Source: Lachnoclostridium sp. UBA1241
GTDB taxonomy: Bacteria > Bacillota > Clostridia > Lachnospirales > Lachnospiraceae
NCBI GenBank assembly: GCA_002308955.1
Contig: DBWJ01000016.1
Coordinates: forward strand, 340 to 17,632
Reading direction: 5' to 3'
DNA length: 17,293 nt
The position numbers were made by a program, and so were the translations under genes. The notes beneath the pieces were generated by a model. It worked only from the letters and a program-made list of their open reading frames with translations. It did no database searches and was not told the origin of the DNA. Numbering within the stretch: position 1 is the stretch's first letter; the number at the start of each line of letters is the position of its first letter. Positions 6,841 through 15,200 of the stretch are shown piece after piece.

Positions 6841-7152
6841 TTATTTCAGAAAATACGACCTCATGTCGAACCCGCCGGTCTCCCGGTAGACTTCTCCGAT
6901 CATGGATTCCACCAGCTCAAGCGCGGGATTCTTGCCCTCGCTCACCCCGAGCACCGTGACATCGTGGTCGCGCGCCTCAAGGCGGAGCGCGTACAGGGGA
7001 ATTACCTCAAGGATTCCGCCGTCGGTGGTCGGAAGAATGACACAGTAAACCGTCCGAAGCGACGGCCGGTGTTTCTTAAGCTGGGCCGTGAGTTTCTTTC
7101 TCCTGTCTTCCTGGTCGGCAGGGAGAATCAGTTGTTTGCTGATAGTAATCAT
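6841..7152 (-). CDS. Hypothetical protein, 103 residues
   Basis: I do not recognise this family. The protein starts MITISKQLILPADQED and has a basic stretch (RRKKLTAQLKKHRPS), a hydrophobic strand YCVILPTTDGGILEVIPLYAL, a second segment VTVLGVSEGKNPALELVESM and a C-terminal TGGFDMRSYFLK. The pattern is a small soluble alpha/beta protein with no signal or membrane helix. I placed the start at 7152 because it lies 4 nt after the stop of the upstream gene with a GCGGCGAG-type ribosome binding site, suggesting translational coupling. A longer frame begins inside the upstream gene. It is followed by an 81-nt gap before the DUF2953 gene. That it is a real gene is supported by its tight position and clean composition. 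Confidence 0.75.
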   Translation of the reverse strand: MITISKQLILPADQEDRRKKLTAQLKKHRPSLRTVYCVILPTTDGGILEVIPLYALRLEARDHDVTVLGVSEGKNPALELVESMIGEVYRETGGFDMRSYFLK

Positions 7153-7156
7153 ATCT

Positions 7157-8512
7157 TTACTCGCCGCGAAGCAGGTTCTTAAGCATCGCGACCGCGCCTC
7201 TCTTCTCGCCTTCGTTGCTGCAGTTATGTAACGACTGCAGGACATAATTCATAACCTCGGTATGGGAATTGAAGAAAACCGGAAGTTCCTTCAAAACCGA
7301 TGCCATAATCGAGCGGTTGTACGCCTTGGAACGGCCTTCCATGCCGCGCTCTAAGATACCCATAACCTCTTTGGTGACTTCCTCAAGCCGCTCGCGGTCA
7401 ACCATCACGACGCTTTCTTCCGTAAGCCGGGCAAATGAGGACGTCGACATGAGCTTCTTCGCAAGAAGCACTCTCTGTCCCTCTTCGCTCTCGCGGAAGC
7501 CTTCCTCCCGCTCGCAGTAAGCGTCGATCTTCGCCTCGTCCTTCAAAACGCGCTCGGAAAGCGGCTCCAGTCTGCCTTCCATATAGGCAAATGCCGGCGC
7601 TAAAGCACTCTCACGAAGCTCCTCCTGCCGTCCCGCAAGAAGGGAAAGCCCGAACTCGGCAATTGCTCCGACTGCCGGAAGCATAAGTCCCTTCGTCTCC
7701 TCGTCCGCGCTGTCCGAATCAAGAAGCGCCACGGTGTAAAATGCGTTGATGCACTCCTGTACGGCAAGAAGATAATCCGCATCCGAGTTAAGCGCGTCGG
7801 CACTGTCCGCAATATGCTCCTGCCACTCTTTGCAAGAGTCTGCATCCATGCCTGCCGCGTCGGCCACGGTAAGTGCCGAGAGAATCTTCCGGTAATCCGC
7901 AAAAACGCTGTCGGTGGGCTCTTCCTGCATGGCGGCCGCCGACAGAATCCGGTAGCGGAATCCAAGCAGCGCATCCACATCGGAGTTGCCGTATATGGAA
8001 AAACTGTCCTTCAGCAAATCAAAAAAGCGCTTCTTCGTAAGACGTACCGGCAGCTGGGAAACCATCATCTGAATTCGGAGGTTTACCTCGGTCGGATCCT
8101 TCGAGGCGAAGATCGTGCGAAGCAGGTCTCTTGCTTCCTCTTCGTCATCAAAAGGCTTGTCTTCCTGTCGGAACGAATACTCAAGCCGGTTCAGAATATA
8201 CTCATAAATCTGCAGGGAATCCGTAAACACCTGTACCTGCTCGGAACGGTTCACAACCTCGGCACGAAGCTTCGCAACCGCCGAAAGAACACTCTCCCGC
8301 GCCGCGTCCCCGCGCTCCAGATAATCCCGGATTTCGGTAATCAGGCGTCCGTAAATCCCGTCAAGTTCTTTGGAAAGCCCACCTTTCTCCATCCCGAACT
8401 GCCCGTCGCGGATTCCCTCGGTCAGGTTGTAAAGATGCGCGGTCAGGTTCATCCACGCAAGGGAATCATAGGCTTTACAAAGGGGGGCTATCGCATTTTT
8501 CTCAGATTTCAT
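7157..8512 (-). CDS. Hypothetical alpha-helical protein, 451 residues
   Basis: I do not recognise this protein. It starts MKSEKNAIAPLCKAYDSLAW and is almost wholly predicted alpha-helical, acidic and rich in Leu, Glu, Ala and Arg. It has no signal peptide, membrane helix or nucleotide-binding motif. Several segments such as LLRTIFASKDPTEVNLRIQM and LKDSFSIYGNSDVDALLGF suggest a helical-repeat scaffold. Five scattered cysteines show no metal-binding spacing. The ATG at 8512 follows the stop of the pseudo-rhomboid gene by only 6 nt; the GAGGAG ribosome binding site is inside that upstream gene. Its stop is 4 nt before the next start. Tight packing implies co-expression with the membrane protein upstream. 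A scaffold or partner role for that membrane protein is speculation. Confidence 0.85.
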   Translation of the reverse strand: MKSEKNAIAPLCKAYDSLAWMNLTAHLYNLTEGIRDGQFGMEKGGLSKELDGIYGRLITEIRDYLERGDAARESVLSAVAKLRAEVVNRSEQVQVFTDSLQIYEYILNRLEYSFRQEDKPFDDEEEARDLLRTIFASKDPTEVNLRIQMMVSQLPVRLTKKRFFDLLKDSFSIYGNSDVDALLGFRYRILSAAAMQEEPTDSVFADYRKILSALTVADAAGMDADSCKEWQEHIADSADALNSDADYLLAVQECINAFYTVALLDSDSADEETKGLMLPAVGAIAEFGLSLLAGRQEELRESALAPAFAYMEGRLEPLSERVLKDEAKIDAYCEREEGFRESEEGQRVLLAKKLMSTSSFARLTEESVVMVDRERLEEVTKEVMGILERGMEGRSKAYNRSIMASVLKELPVFFNSHTEVMNYVLQSLHNCSNEGEKRGAVAMLKNLLRGE

Positions 8513-8518
8513 AACGTA

Positions 8519-9460
8519 CTATTGCTTCTCCTCGTCCTTAACGTCTTTCGCTTCACGTACCACATGCACATGCGTGTACAGATGGTCCATGCAATATTCA
8601 TAGTTTCCCTCACATTTGGAGCAGAAACGGAATTCCAGTTCCGGGTCATCAAGCTCGGTCCGCCCGCAGACCACGCAGCGGTGGCGTGTGATAACGGTCT
8701 TTCCGGACTGTCCGGTGCTGACAACCTGCGCCTCCTTCTCGCCCTTCTTCACCGCGGCCGCGTAGGCGAAGCGCTGCTTCAGGTTCATGCGCATGATCGG
8801 CTTCCGGTATGTCCTTGAGTTGATGAAGAAGATTATGAAGTTAAGCATTGCGACGGCAAATGCCACGGCCATGTAGACGCCGATCACCGATCCGCTGAGC
8901 AGAAGCTCCGCAATCTGAATAACCGTAATCGCCGCATAAATAATTCCGATATACTTAACTTTAATCGGAAGAATAAAGAACAGAAGCAGACTGATCTCAC
9001 CGAATTCGACGGCAAATGCTAAAAACATCGACAGGTTGATGTAGTCAAGCGAAATCCCGTAGGAATAACCGCTTCCGTAATACAGCAGGCAGCCGACATA
9101 GATGATGACCACGGCAAGGATGTTGAACAGGATTCCCGAAAAATAGAACAGATTGAACCGGAAGCTGCCCCACAGCCTCTCAAGCATCGTACCGATGAAA
9201 TAATACAAATAAAGGGAAATCAGCATGAAAACAATGTCGAACGGACTGCCCGTGCTTGCCTCGACCGGCTGAATCAGGAATGTGAAAAATCTCCACACCT
9301 GTCCCTTCAAAACCTTATCGATATCAAGCATCAGCCATTCGGTATAGAAGCCCGGGCTGACGAGCGAAATTACCCAGCCGATAATATACATAGCGGTAAT
9401 GTAGCGCATCAGATTGGGGATGGCATACTTACCGAATTTCTTTTCCAAACGATAAATCAT
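8519..9460 (-). CDS. Derlin-like pseudo-rhomboid membrane protein with zinc-ribbon-like tail
   Basis: This 313-residue protein has about six membrane helices in a rhomboid/derlin fold. The first loop has the WR motif (QVWRFFTFLIQP, 54-65), followed by the helix pair IVFMLISLYLYYFIGTMLE and GSFRFNLFYFSGILFNILA. Where active rhomboids carry GxSG, helix 4 reads INLSMFLAFAVEFGEI (141-156), then LFFILPIKVKYIGI, a derlin-like pattern. The catalytic serine and its histidine partner are not evident, so proteolysis is unlikely. The cytosolic tail has C262-x2-C265 and C280-x2-C283 with further Cys/His (C290, H293, H297, H299), a probable zinc ribbon. The start ATG is 9460 with GGAG about 13 nt upstream; the frame is open further but covers the promoter and divergent gene. 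It is first in the five-gene operon. Confidence 0.85.
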   Translation of the reverse strand: MIYRLEKKFGKYAIPNLMRYITAMYIIGWVISLVSPGFYTEWLMLDIDKVLKGQVWRFFTFLIQPVEASTGSPFDIVFMLISLYLYYFIGTMLERLWGSFRFNLFYFSGILFNILAVVIIYVGCLLYYGSGYSYGISLDYINLSMFLAFAVEFGEISLLLFFILPIKVKYIGIIYAAITVIQIAELLLSGSVIGVYMAVAFAVAMLNFIIFFINSRTYRKPIMRMNLKQRFAYAAAVKKGEKEAQVVSTGQSGKTVITRHRCVVCGRTELDDPELEFRFCSKCEGNYEYCMDHLYTHVHVVREAKDVKDEEKQ

Positions 9461-9493
9461 ATGTGGTTCATTTCTCCATAGATATTCTATTAT

Positions 9494-9522
9494 ATTATAA
9501 GGATTTTCCGTAGCAATGTCAA
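9494..9522 (-). promoter_or_regulatory. Perfect-consensus sigma-A promoter of the pseudo-rhomboid-gerW operon
   Basis: On the minus strand TTGACA (9517-9522), exactly 17 bp, then TATAAT (9494-9499) match the housekeeping consensus at every hexamer base. The predicted leader is about 27 nt. Its -35 falls where the -35 of the divergent rqcH promoter would be. Confidence 0.88.
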
Positions 9523-9531
9523 ACATAATGT

Positions 9532-9539
9532 GATATACT
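9532..9539 (+). promoter_or_regulatory. Extended -10 promoter of rqcH
   Basis: TATACT (9534-9539) is preceded by TG at 9531-9532. No good -35 is visible at the expected place (9511-9516 reads TAGCAA), so recognition would depend on the extended -10. The predicted leader is about 26 nt. Confidence 0.55.
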
Positions 9540-9571
9540 GTTTGCAGTTTCAGGGAGGGAGGAACACAGGT

Positions 9572-11332
9572 ATGGCATTTGACGGCATTACCCTTTCGTG
9601 TCTTGTTTCGGAATGGAAAGACCGGCTTGTCGGGGGGCGGATTACGAAAATCAGTCAGCCCGAGCCGGACGAGCTTATCCTTACCGTAAAATGCGACGAA
9701 ACCCATATTTTGCAGCTGTCTTCGAACGCTTCGCTCCCGCTTGCGTGTCTTCGGCCGGACACCAAACAGGCGCCTCTGACGGCGCCCGCTTTCTGCATGC
9801 TGCTCAGGAAGCATCTCGGCAGCGCAAGAATTCTTGATATTGAACAGCCGGACCTGGAGCGTGTTGTGAAGTTTAAGCTCCAGCACCTGAACGAGCTCGG
9901 AGACACCTGTGTGAAGTATCTGATTGTCGAGCTCATGGGTAAGCATTCGAATATTATCTTCTGTGATGAAGATTATACGATTTTGGACAGCATCAAGCGC
10001 GTGTCTTCGTTTATGAGTTCCGTGCGCGAGGTTCTCCCCGGGCGGAACTGGTTCATTCCGAAGACCGACGGCAAACGGTCCGTGCTTAACGGTACATTTG
10101 ACGATCTCGGGGCGGTTCTTTCAGCCCATCCGGCGCCGGTTGCCACTGCACTCTACCAAAGCTTTACCGGCCTTTCCCCGGTCATCGCCAACGAGCTCTG
10201 CTGCCGCGCAGGCATAGATTCCGGCGTTCCTGCATCCGAACTCAGTGAAGACGGGCTTCGGACGTTAAATGAGATGTTAATGTGGCTTCGGGCGAAGGTG
10301 CAGAACCGTGATTTTACGCCGACCGTGTACCGGAAGGACGGCATGCCTGTGGAGTTCTCTCCTCTGCCGCTTCGGACCTTCTCGGATTATCCGGAATACA
10401 CGGGGGAGACATATGCTTCCATGAGTGAAGTCGTGCTTTCCTTCTATCGTGAGAAGGACACGCAAACCCGCATGCGCTCCCGCTCTGCGGAGCTTCGTAA
10501 AACCGTGCAGAGCGCGATTGAGCGGACTGCTAAGAAACTTGACCTGCAGCGAAAGCAGCTTTCCGATACCGAGAAGAAAGACACCTACCGGATCTACGGC
10601 GAGCTGCTGACGACCTACGGCTACTCGGCAGAGCCCGGCGCCAAGTCCTTCACCTGCACGAATTACTATGACGGGAACGAGATTAAGATTCCCCTTGACC
10701 CGACGCTTACCGTGCTGGAGAACGCAAAGCGCTATTTCGACCGCTACGCCAAACTCCGCCGCACCTCGCAGGCGCTTGTCGAGCACCTTGCTGCAAGCGA
10801 AGCGGAACTCAATCATCTGGAAACGGTAAAGGAATCTCTGGCATTTGCCGAGAATGAAGCCGACCTGAACCAGATCAGGGCGGAGCTGACGGAATGCGGC
10901 TACCTCAAGTTCCATAAGGAAAGCGGGGGCAAGAAGCCGAAACAAGCGAAGAGCCGGCCGTTCCACTATGTTACCGCGGACGGCTTCGACCTCTACGTCG
11001 GCAAGAACAATTATCAGAACGACGAGCTCACGTTCCAGCTTGCGAACGGCGGCGACTGGTGGTTCCACGCGAAAGGAATCCCCGGCTCGCACGTTGTGCT
11101 CCGGACCGGCGGACGAGAGGTGCCGGACAGCCTTTTCGCGGTTGCGGGAAGCCTTGCGGCGTACTACTCTTCCGGACGGAACGCCGGCGGGAAGATTGAA
11201 ATCGACTACCTGCAGCGAAAGAACGTGAAGAAGCCGAACGGGGCCAAGCCCGGATTTGTCGTATATTACACCAACTATTCCCTCGTAGCAACGCCGGGGA
11301 TTGATCCTTCCCTCAGGGAAGTGAATGAATAA
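9572..11332 (+). CDS. rqcH: RqcH/NFACT ribosome quality control protein (Rqc2 homolog, fibronectin-binding-like)
   Basis: This 586-residue protein is of the NFACT family (RqcH, often annotated fibronectin-binding A). It binds stalled 50S subunits carrying peptidyl-tRNA and directs addition of alanine tails. Domains in order: NFACT-N from residue 3 (FDGITLSCLVSEW), with VELMGKHSNIIFCD at 119-132; a helical region at about 180-270; a long coiled coil at about 290-345 and 385-440; and NFACT-R at about 462-578 with GGDWWFHAKGIPGSHVVLR (493-511). The position of the catalytic Asp-Arg pair reads E96-R97, a conservative change common in clostridial members. The ATG at 9572 follows a GGGAGGGAGG ribosome binding site by 9 nt. 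The gene is divergent from the pseudo-rhomboid operon and 38 nt ahead of the PHP gene, with which it probably shares a transcript. Confidence 0.95.
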   Translation: MAFDGITLSCLVSEWKDRLVGGRITKISQPEPDELILTVKCDETHILQLSSNASLPLACLRPDTKQAPLTAPAFCMLLRKHLGSARILDIEQPDLERVVKFKLQHLNELGDTCVKYLIVELMGKHSNIIFCDEDYTILDSIKRVSSFMSSVREVLPGRNWFIPKTDGKRSVLNGTFDDLGAVLSAHPAPVATALYQSFTGLSPVIANELCCRAGIDSGVPASELSEDGLRTLNEMLMWLRAKVQNRDFTPTVYRKDGMPVEFSPLPLRTFSDYPEYTGETYASMSEVVLSFYREKDTQTRMRSRSAELRKTVQSAIERTAKKLDLQRKQLSDTEKKDTYRIYGELLTTYGYSAEPGAKSFTCTNYYDGNEIKIPLDPTLTVLENAKRYFDRYAKLRRTSQALVEHLAASEAELNHLETVKESLAFAENEADLNQIRAELTECGYLKFHKESGGKKPKQAKSRPFHYVTADGFDLYVGKNNYQNDELTFQLANGGDWWFHAKGIPGSHVVLRTGGREVPDSLFAVAGSLAAYYSSGRNAGGKIEIDYLQRKNVKKPNGAKPGFVVYYTNYSLVATPGIDPSLREVNE

Positions 11333-11370
11333 CGAGACCTCTCTGTTTTGGGATGTTTAGGAGGATTCCG

Positions 11371-12198
11371 ATGATTACAGCTGATTTTCACACGCACACT
11401 TCCTTTTCGACTGACAGCAAATCTTCGCCGGAAAGAATGATTGAACGGGCAATTGCGCTCGGGCTTAAGACCTACTGCATCACCGACCACATGGATTATT
11501 TCTTCCCGGAGCACAATGACAAGGGCTTCACGGAATTCGTCTTCGATCCGGATCAATACTTTGAAACGCTGACCGCTCTTCGGAAGAAGTACCGCGGAAA
11601 GCTTGATCTTCGCATCGGCATCGAACTCGGTCTTCGGGACGAGCCGGATGTCCGGGACGATAACAAAAAGCTTTGCGATGCGCTTGTTAATTCCTATCCG
11701 TTCGATTTTGTAATCGGTTCCACGCACGTAATCGACCACTTCGATCCGTATTACCGCGAGCGCTGGGGCGGGCGGAGCGCCGATGACATCGTCCGGATTT
11801 ACTTCGAATCCGTACTCTACAGCGTCACGCACTATGACTGCTTCGATACGTACGGGCATCTCGATTACATCCTGCGCTACGTCCCCGAGGGCGTGACGAT
11901 TGACATGACCAAGTACGAATACCTTACCGACGCAATCCTTACGGAGCTGATCAAACGCGGCAAATGCCTCGAGGTTAACACCTCCCGCTTCGCCCGGGGC
12001 GGCGCCTTAAACCCGAGCACAACGCTCCTCGCCCGCTACCGCGAGCTCGGCGGTACGGCCATCACGATCGGCTCGGATGCGCACAAGCCGGAACGCGTCG
12101 GCGGCAAGTTCGAAGTAATCCCCGCAATTTTGAAAGATCTCGGATTCAAGGAATACTCTGTATTCCGTAAGAGAAAAGAAAGCCGGAGAAAGCTGTGA
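11371..12198 (+). CDS. hisJ: PHP-domain histidinol-phosphatase family protein (HisJ-like)
   Basis: This 275-residue protein is a PHP-family phosphoesterase of the HisJ/HisK type, which removes phosphate from histidinol phosphate. Metal-binding motifs are in order: DFHTHT (5-10), ITDHMDY (37-43), the GIELGL segment (83-88), GSTHVID (116-122), YGHLDY (161-166) and SDAHKP (235-240). Length matches the family. I chose the ATG at 11371 because a perfect AGGAGG (11359-11364) lies 6 nt upstream; an in-frame ATG at 11353 would precede that ribosome binding site. It is second after rqcH and no other his genes are visible, so the physiological substrate is inferred from family only. Its last codons overlap the terminator stem. 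Confidence 0.88.
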   Translation: MITADFHTHTSFSTDSKSSPERMIERAIALGLKTYCITDHMDYFFPEHNDKGFTEFVFDPDQYFETLTALRKKYRGKLDLRIGIELGLRDEPDVRDDNKKLCDALVNSYPFDFVIGSTHVIDHFDPYYRERWGGRSADDIVRIYFESVLYSVTHYDCFDTYGHLDYILRYVPEGVTIDMTKYEYLTDAILTELIKRGKCLEVNTSRFARGGALNPSTTLLARYRELGGTAITIGSDAHKPERVGGKFEVIPAILKDLGFKEYSVFRKRKESRRKL

Positions 12199-12217
12199 AG
12201 CCTTCTCCGGCATTTTT
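12182..12217 (+). terminator. Terminator overlapping the hisJ-like stop, probably bidirectional
   Basis: GCCGGAGAA (12182-12190) pairs with TTCTCCGGC (12203-12211), followed by ATTTTT. The 5' arm encodes part of the C-terminus and the stop codon (12196-12198) is in the loop. Read on the minus strand the stem is followed by a T-rich stretch, so it can also end the convergent LRR gene, whose stop is 17 nt away. Confidence 0.85.
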
Positions 12218-12233
12218 CATAGTCTAATGTCTG

Positions 12234-15200
12234 TTAACGTCTGCCACTCTTTTTCACAACAACTACAGTAGTCACTAATCCCGCTCCGAGAATAATTGCT
12301 AGAACGATCCACAGCATTCCGTTACTGTCTTTGTTATCCTTCTCCTTTGAAGCATTATCGCCCGTACTCTGCGATTTATCCGGCACACTCTCACCATCCG
12401 ATGAGGGTGCTTTCGGCACTTCGGTCGGAGCAACCTCTTCCACAACTGTCGGTGTCGGCGTGTTCGTTACCTCAGTAGGCATCGGAGTTACCGGTGCTTC
12501 AGTAGGCGTAGGGGTTGGCGTCTCCGTAGGCTTTTCAGAATCCTGTCTCGGTACAGGAGTCGGCGTCGGAGGAACAGGGGTGGGTGTTGGTGTATTGGTC
12601 TGTTTATCGCCGGACGTATCACCCTGTGTACCGTTTGGCTCCGGAGTAGGTGTATTTGTCCCCTGGTTCTCGGAAGAGCCCTGTTCCTGTGTACCCTGAT
12701 TTTCAGAAGATGCAGGCTCTTGCGTTCCCTGATTCTCGGAAGACGTAGGTTCCTGTGTTCCCTGGTTCTCAGAAGTTGCGGGCTCCTGCGTTCCCTGGTT
12801 CTCAGAAGATGCGGGCTCCTGTGTTCCCTGATTCTCGGAAGTTGCAGGTTCCTGCGTTCCCTGATTCTCAGAAGAAGTAGGCTCCTGTGTTCCTTGATTC
12901 TCGGGAGTTGCAGGTTCTTGTGTTCCCGATTCTCCTGTAGTTCCGGGATTTTCGGTTTCACCGGAAGAAGGTGTTCCCGGATCTACTGCGGGTGTTACTT
13001 CAGTTCCCGTCCCCTGCTGAGTCGTTTCTACTTCACGCGCTTTCACATTGGTCGATACTACTACTTCCTGATCATTCTCAGTAAAGACCACTCGTATTTC
13101 ATATGACTGTGCTTTCAGTTTTTCATTGATTTCATCACTGAAGACAATAATTGTGCTACCACGTCTGGACCAATAATCTTTGTCTCGCTCCAGTACCTCG
13201 TCACCCATTTTCACATACTTCAAATTGTCATAACTGTTGTCTTCTTCACTCTGAATGTCCTGAATATGGAGAACGCAGCCTTCCTCCTCATCTTCATCGC
13301 AGGCACTTACCCAACGGATATTCTGATTCCCGCTGAAATCAATTTTGGACAATAACGCAGAGTCTGCGTAAAAGTATTTTAATCCAGTATTCTGACTGAT
13401 ATCCAGTGTTGTCAGTTTTGTCCCGATACATGCCATATTCGTAAGATTTGCACATGCAGAGATATCGATTGATTCAAGGTCTGTAAAACTGATATCCAAC
13501 CAGTATAACTTACTCAAATTCTTTGGAAGTATCAGCTCTGTAAGCGGGTTATCCGATACGAACAAAGAATCCAAATTTACACAGTTTTCAAGGTTCAAAG
13601 ATGTCAGCTTATTTCCACAAACACTAAGGTTTTGTAATTCCGTAAGCATGCTGACATCCAGACTGGTGAGCCCACAATTACCTACCCACAGATAAAGCAA
13701 ATTCGGACTTCCTTCCACACTAATCGAAGAAAGGTCATTTTGACAGCAGATAAATGATGTCAGATTGCTTAACCCGGCCAAATCCACTTCGGTAATCGGA
13801 TTATCAGAAACATCTAACCCATACAGATTCTCAACGCCAATAATCGAATGAATAGATGTAAGAAGATTATTGGTGCAGTTTAATGTTGATACGGAAGTCC
13901 CCACCGTGATGGATGTCAGTTTGTTGTAATCGCATCGTAAATAATTGATATAAAGACTGTCCGGAATTGCCAGTGTTTCCAATAGATTGTTTTGGCAATC
14001 AAATGCATCCCACCACCCGCTAAAGCCGGAAAGATCAATTTCCGTAAGTCTATTATTACAACATTCAAACTGGGACAGATTATTCTTCTCACCGAGGATC
14101 AGTTCCGTAATTTGATTGTCTGAACAATCTATACTCGTCAAATCCGGAAACATGCTCAAATCCAGTGAGGTAATCATATTTCCTTCACAATTCAACACTT
14201 CAAGAACCCATCCGGTTATATCCATCCCGGAAAGATCAAATTCCGTAAGCAAATTATTACCGCAGTTCAATGCTCCGAACCAGGAAAGCCCACTCAGGAA
14301 ACCAATAGATTCAAGTTTGTTTTCCGAGCAATCTATAGAAAACAGTGTAGTATTTACGCTTATCTCCGTTATTTGATTTCGTGCACAAACCAGATAATAC
14401 AACAACGGCTGCTGGCTTAAATCTATCTTTGCCAAAAGATTATCGGAGCAATCCAGCATTTCTAGGTTCGGAAGCACCCCGATGTTCAGTTCGGTAAGCT
14501 TATTATGTTCGCAGTACAGTTGTCTCAGATTTGTAAAATGACTAACGCCTGTCAAATCCTCTATTCCCATCCCACTCAGCCTGAGAGTAAAAATACCACT
14601 TCTCTCTCCGGGGGTAAGCTTTCCATCTGCGTCAACATCAATTATGTCATTTACATAAGTTCGGAGTACCTCATCCGGGAAGGCTGATTCAATATCCAGA
14701 TAGTCTTCCTCCGTTAATACGGTTCCGTCACTCCATTTTCCGTAAAGGATAGTATTCTCCGTAATAGGAGTATCGAAATCAAACAGTTCCGTTCTCTGGC
14801 GGTCCTTGTACCAACCTTCAAATATCAGATTGCTCTCTAACCAAGCCATCCACCCTTCCATCGACATTTCGGCAGGATGGTCAATATAATCTTTCCAGTC
14901 AATCACGGGAAGTTTCGACCCTCCCGTAACAAACAACTCCGTTTTTAAGGTCGGAACCGAATACTCGTAATCCCATAACCGGGTATCCAGTGCATCAATC
15001 ATAGAATAATCCAGAACAACCTGGTAAGCAGAATCAGACACAATCATAATACTCGTTGCAGGTTGTCCGTCAGCTTCCTGAAATTGCCCGATATCATCCC
15101 ACTCCGACATATACAGTTTTCCGCCAAGCGGAGTCCGAACCGATACCCCATCTCCAAGCACGAGTTCAGAGCACAAAAGTGCGAACGCGCCCTTTTCACC

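Noticed and set aside
6199..7182. A 327-residue plus-strand frame rich in Phe and Leu
   Set aside because: It is the complement of the acidic DUF2953 insert and crosses several real gene boundaries without a ribosome binding site.
7814..8818. A 334-residue plus-strand frame
   Set aside because: It is antisense to the 451-aa gene and the pseudo-rhomboid tail and shows no recognisable domain.
9857..9862. Loss of the catalytic Asp in RqcH (Glu-Arg instead of Asp-Arg)
   Set aside because: Glu-Arg at this position is, as far as I know, frequent in clostridial NFACT proteins, so it is not evidence of an inactive or novel variant.
12331..12699. A Gly/Val-rich open frame of 122 residues on the plus strand
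   Set aside because: It is the complement of the Pro/Thr-rich codons of the LRR protein stalk, a known source of false open frames.
12657..12902. The 33-bp array as a CRISPR
   Set aside because: The units are contiguous, in frame and encode a peptide repeat inside a large coding region.
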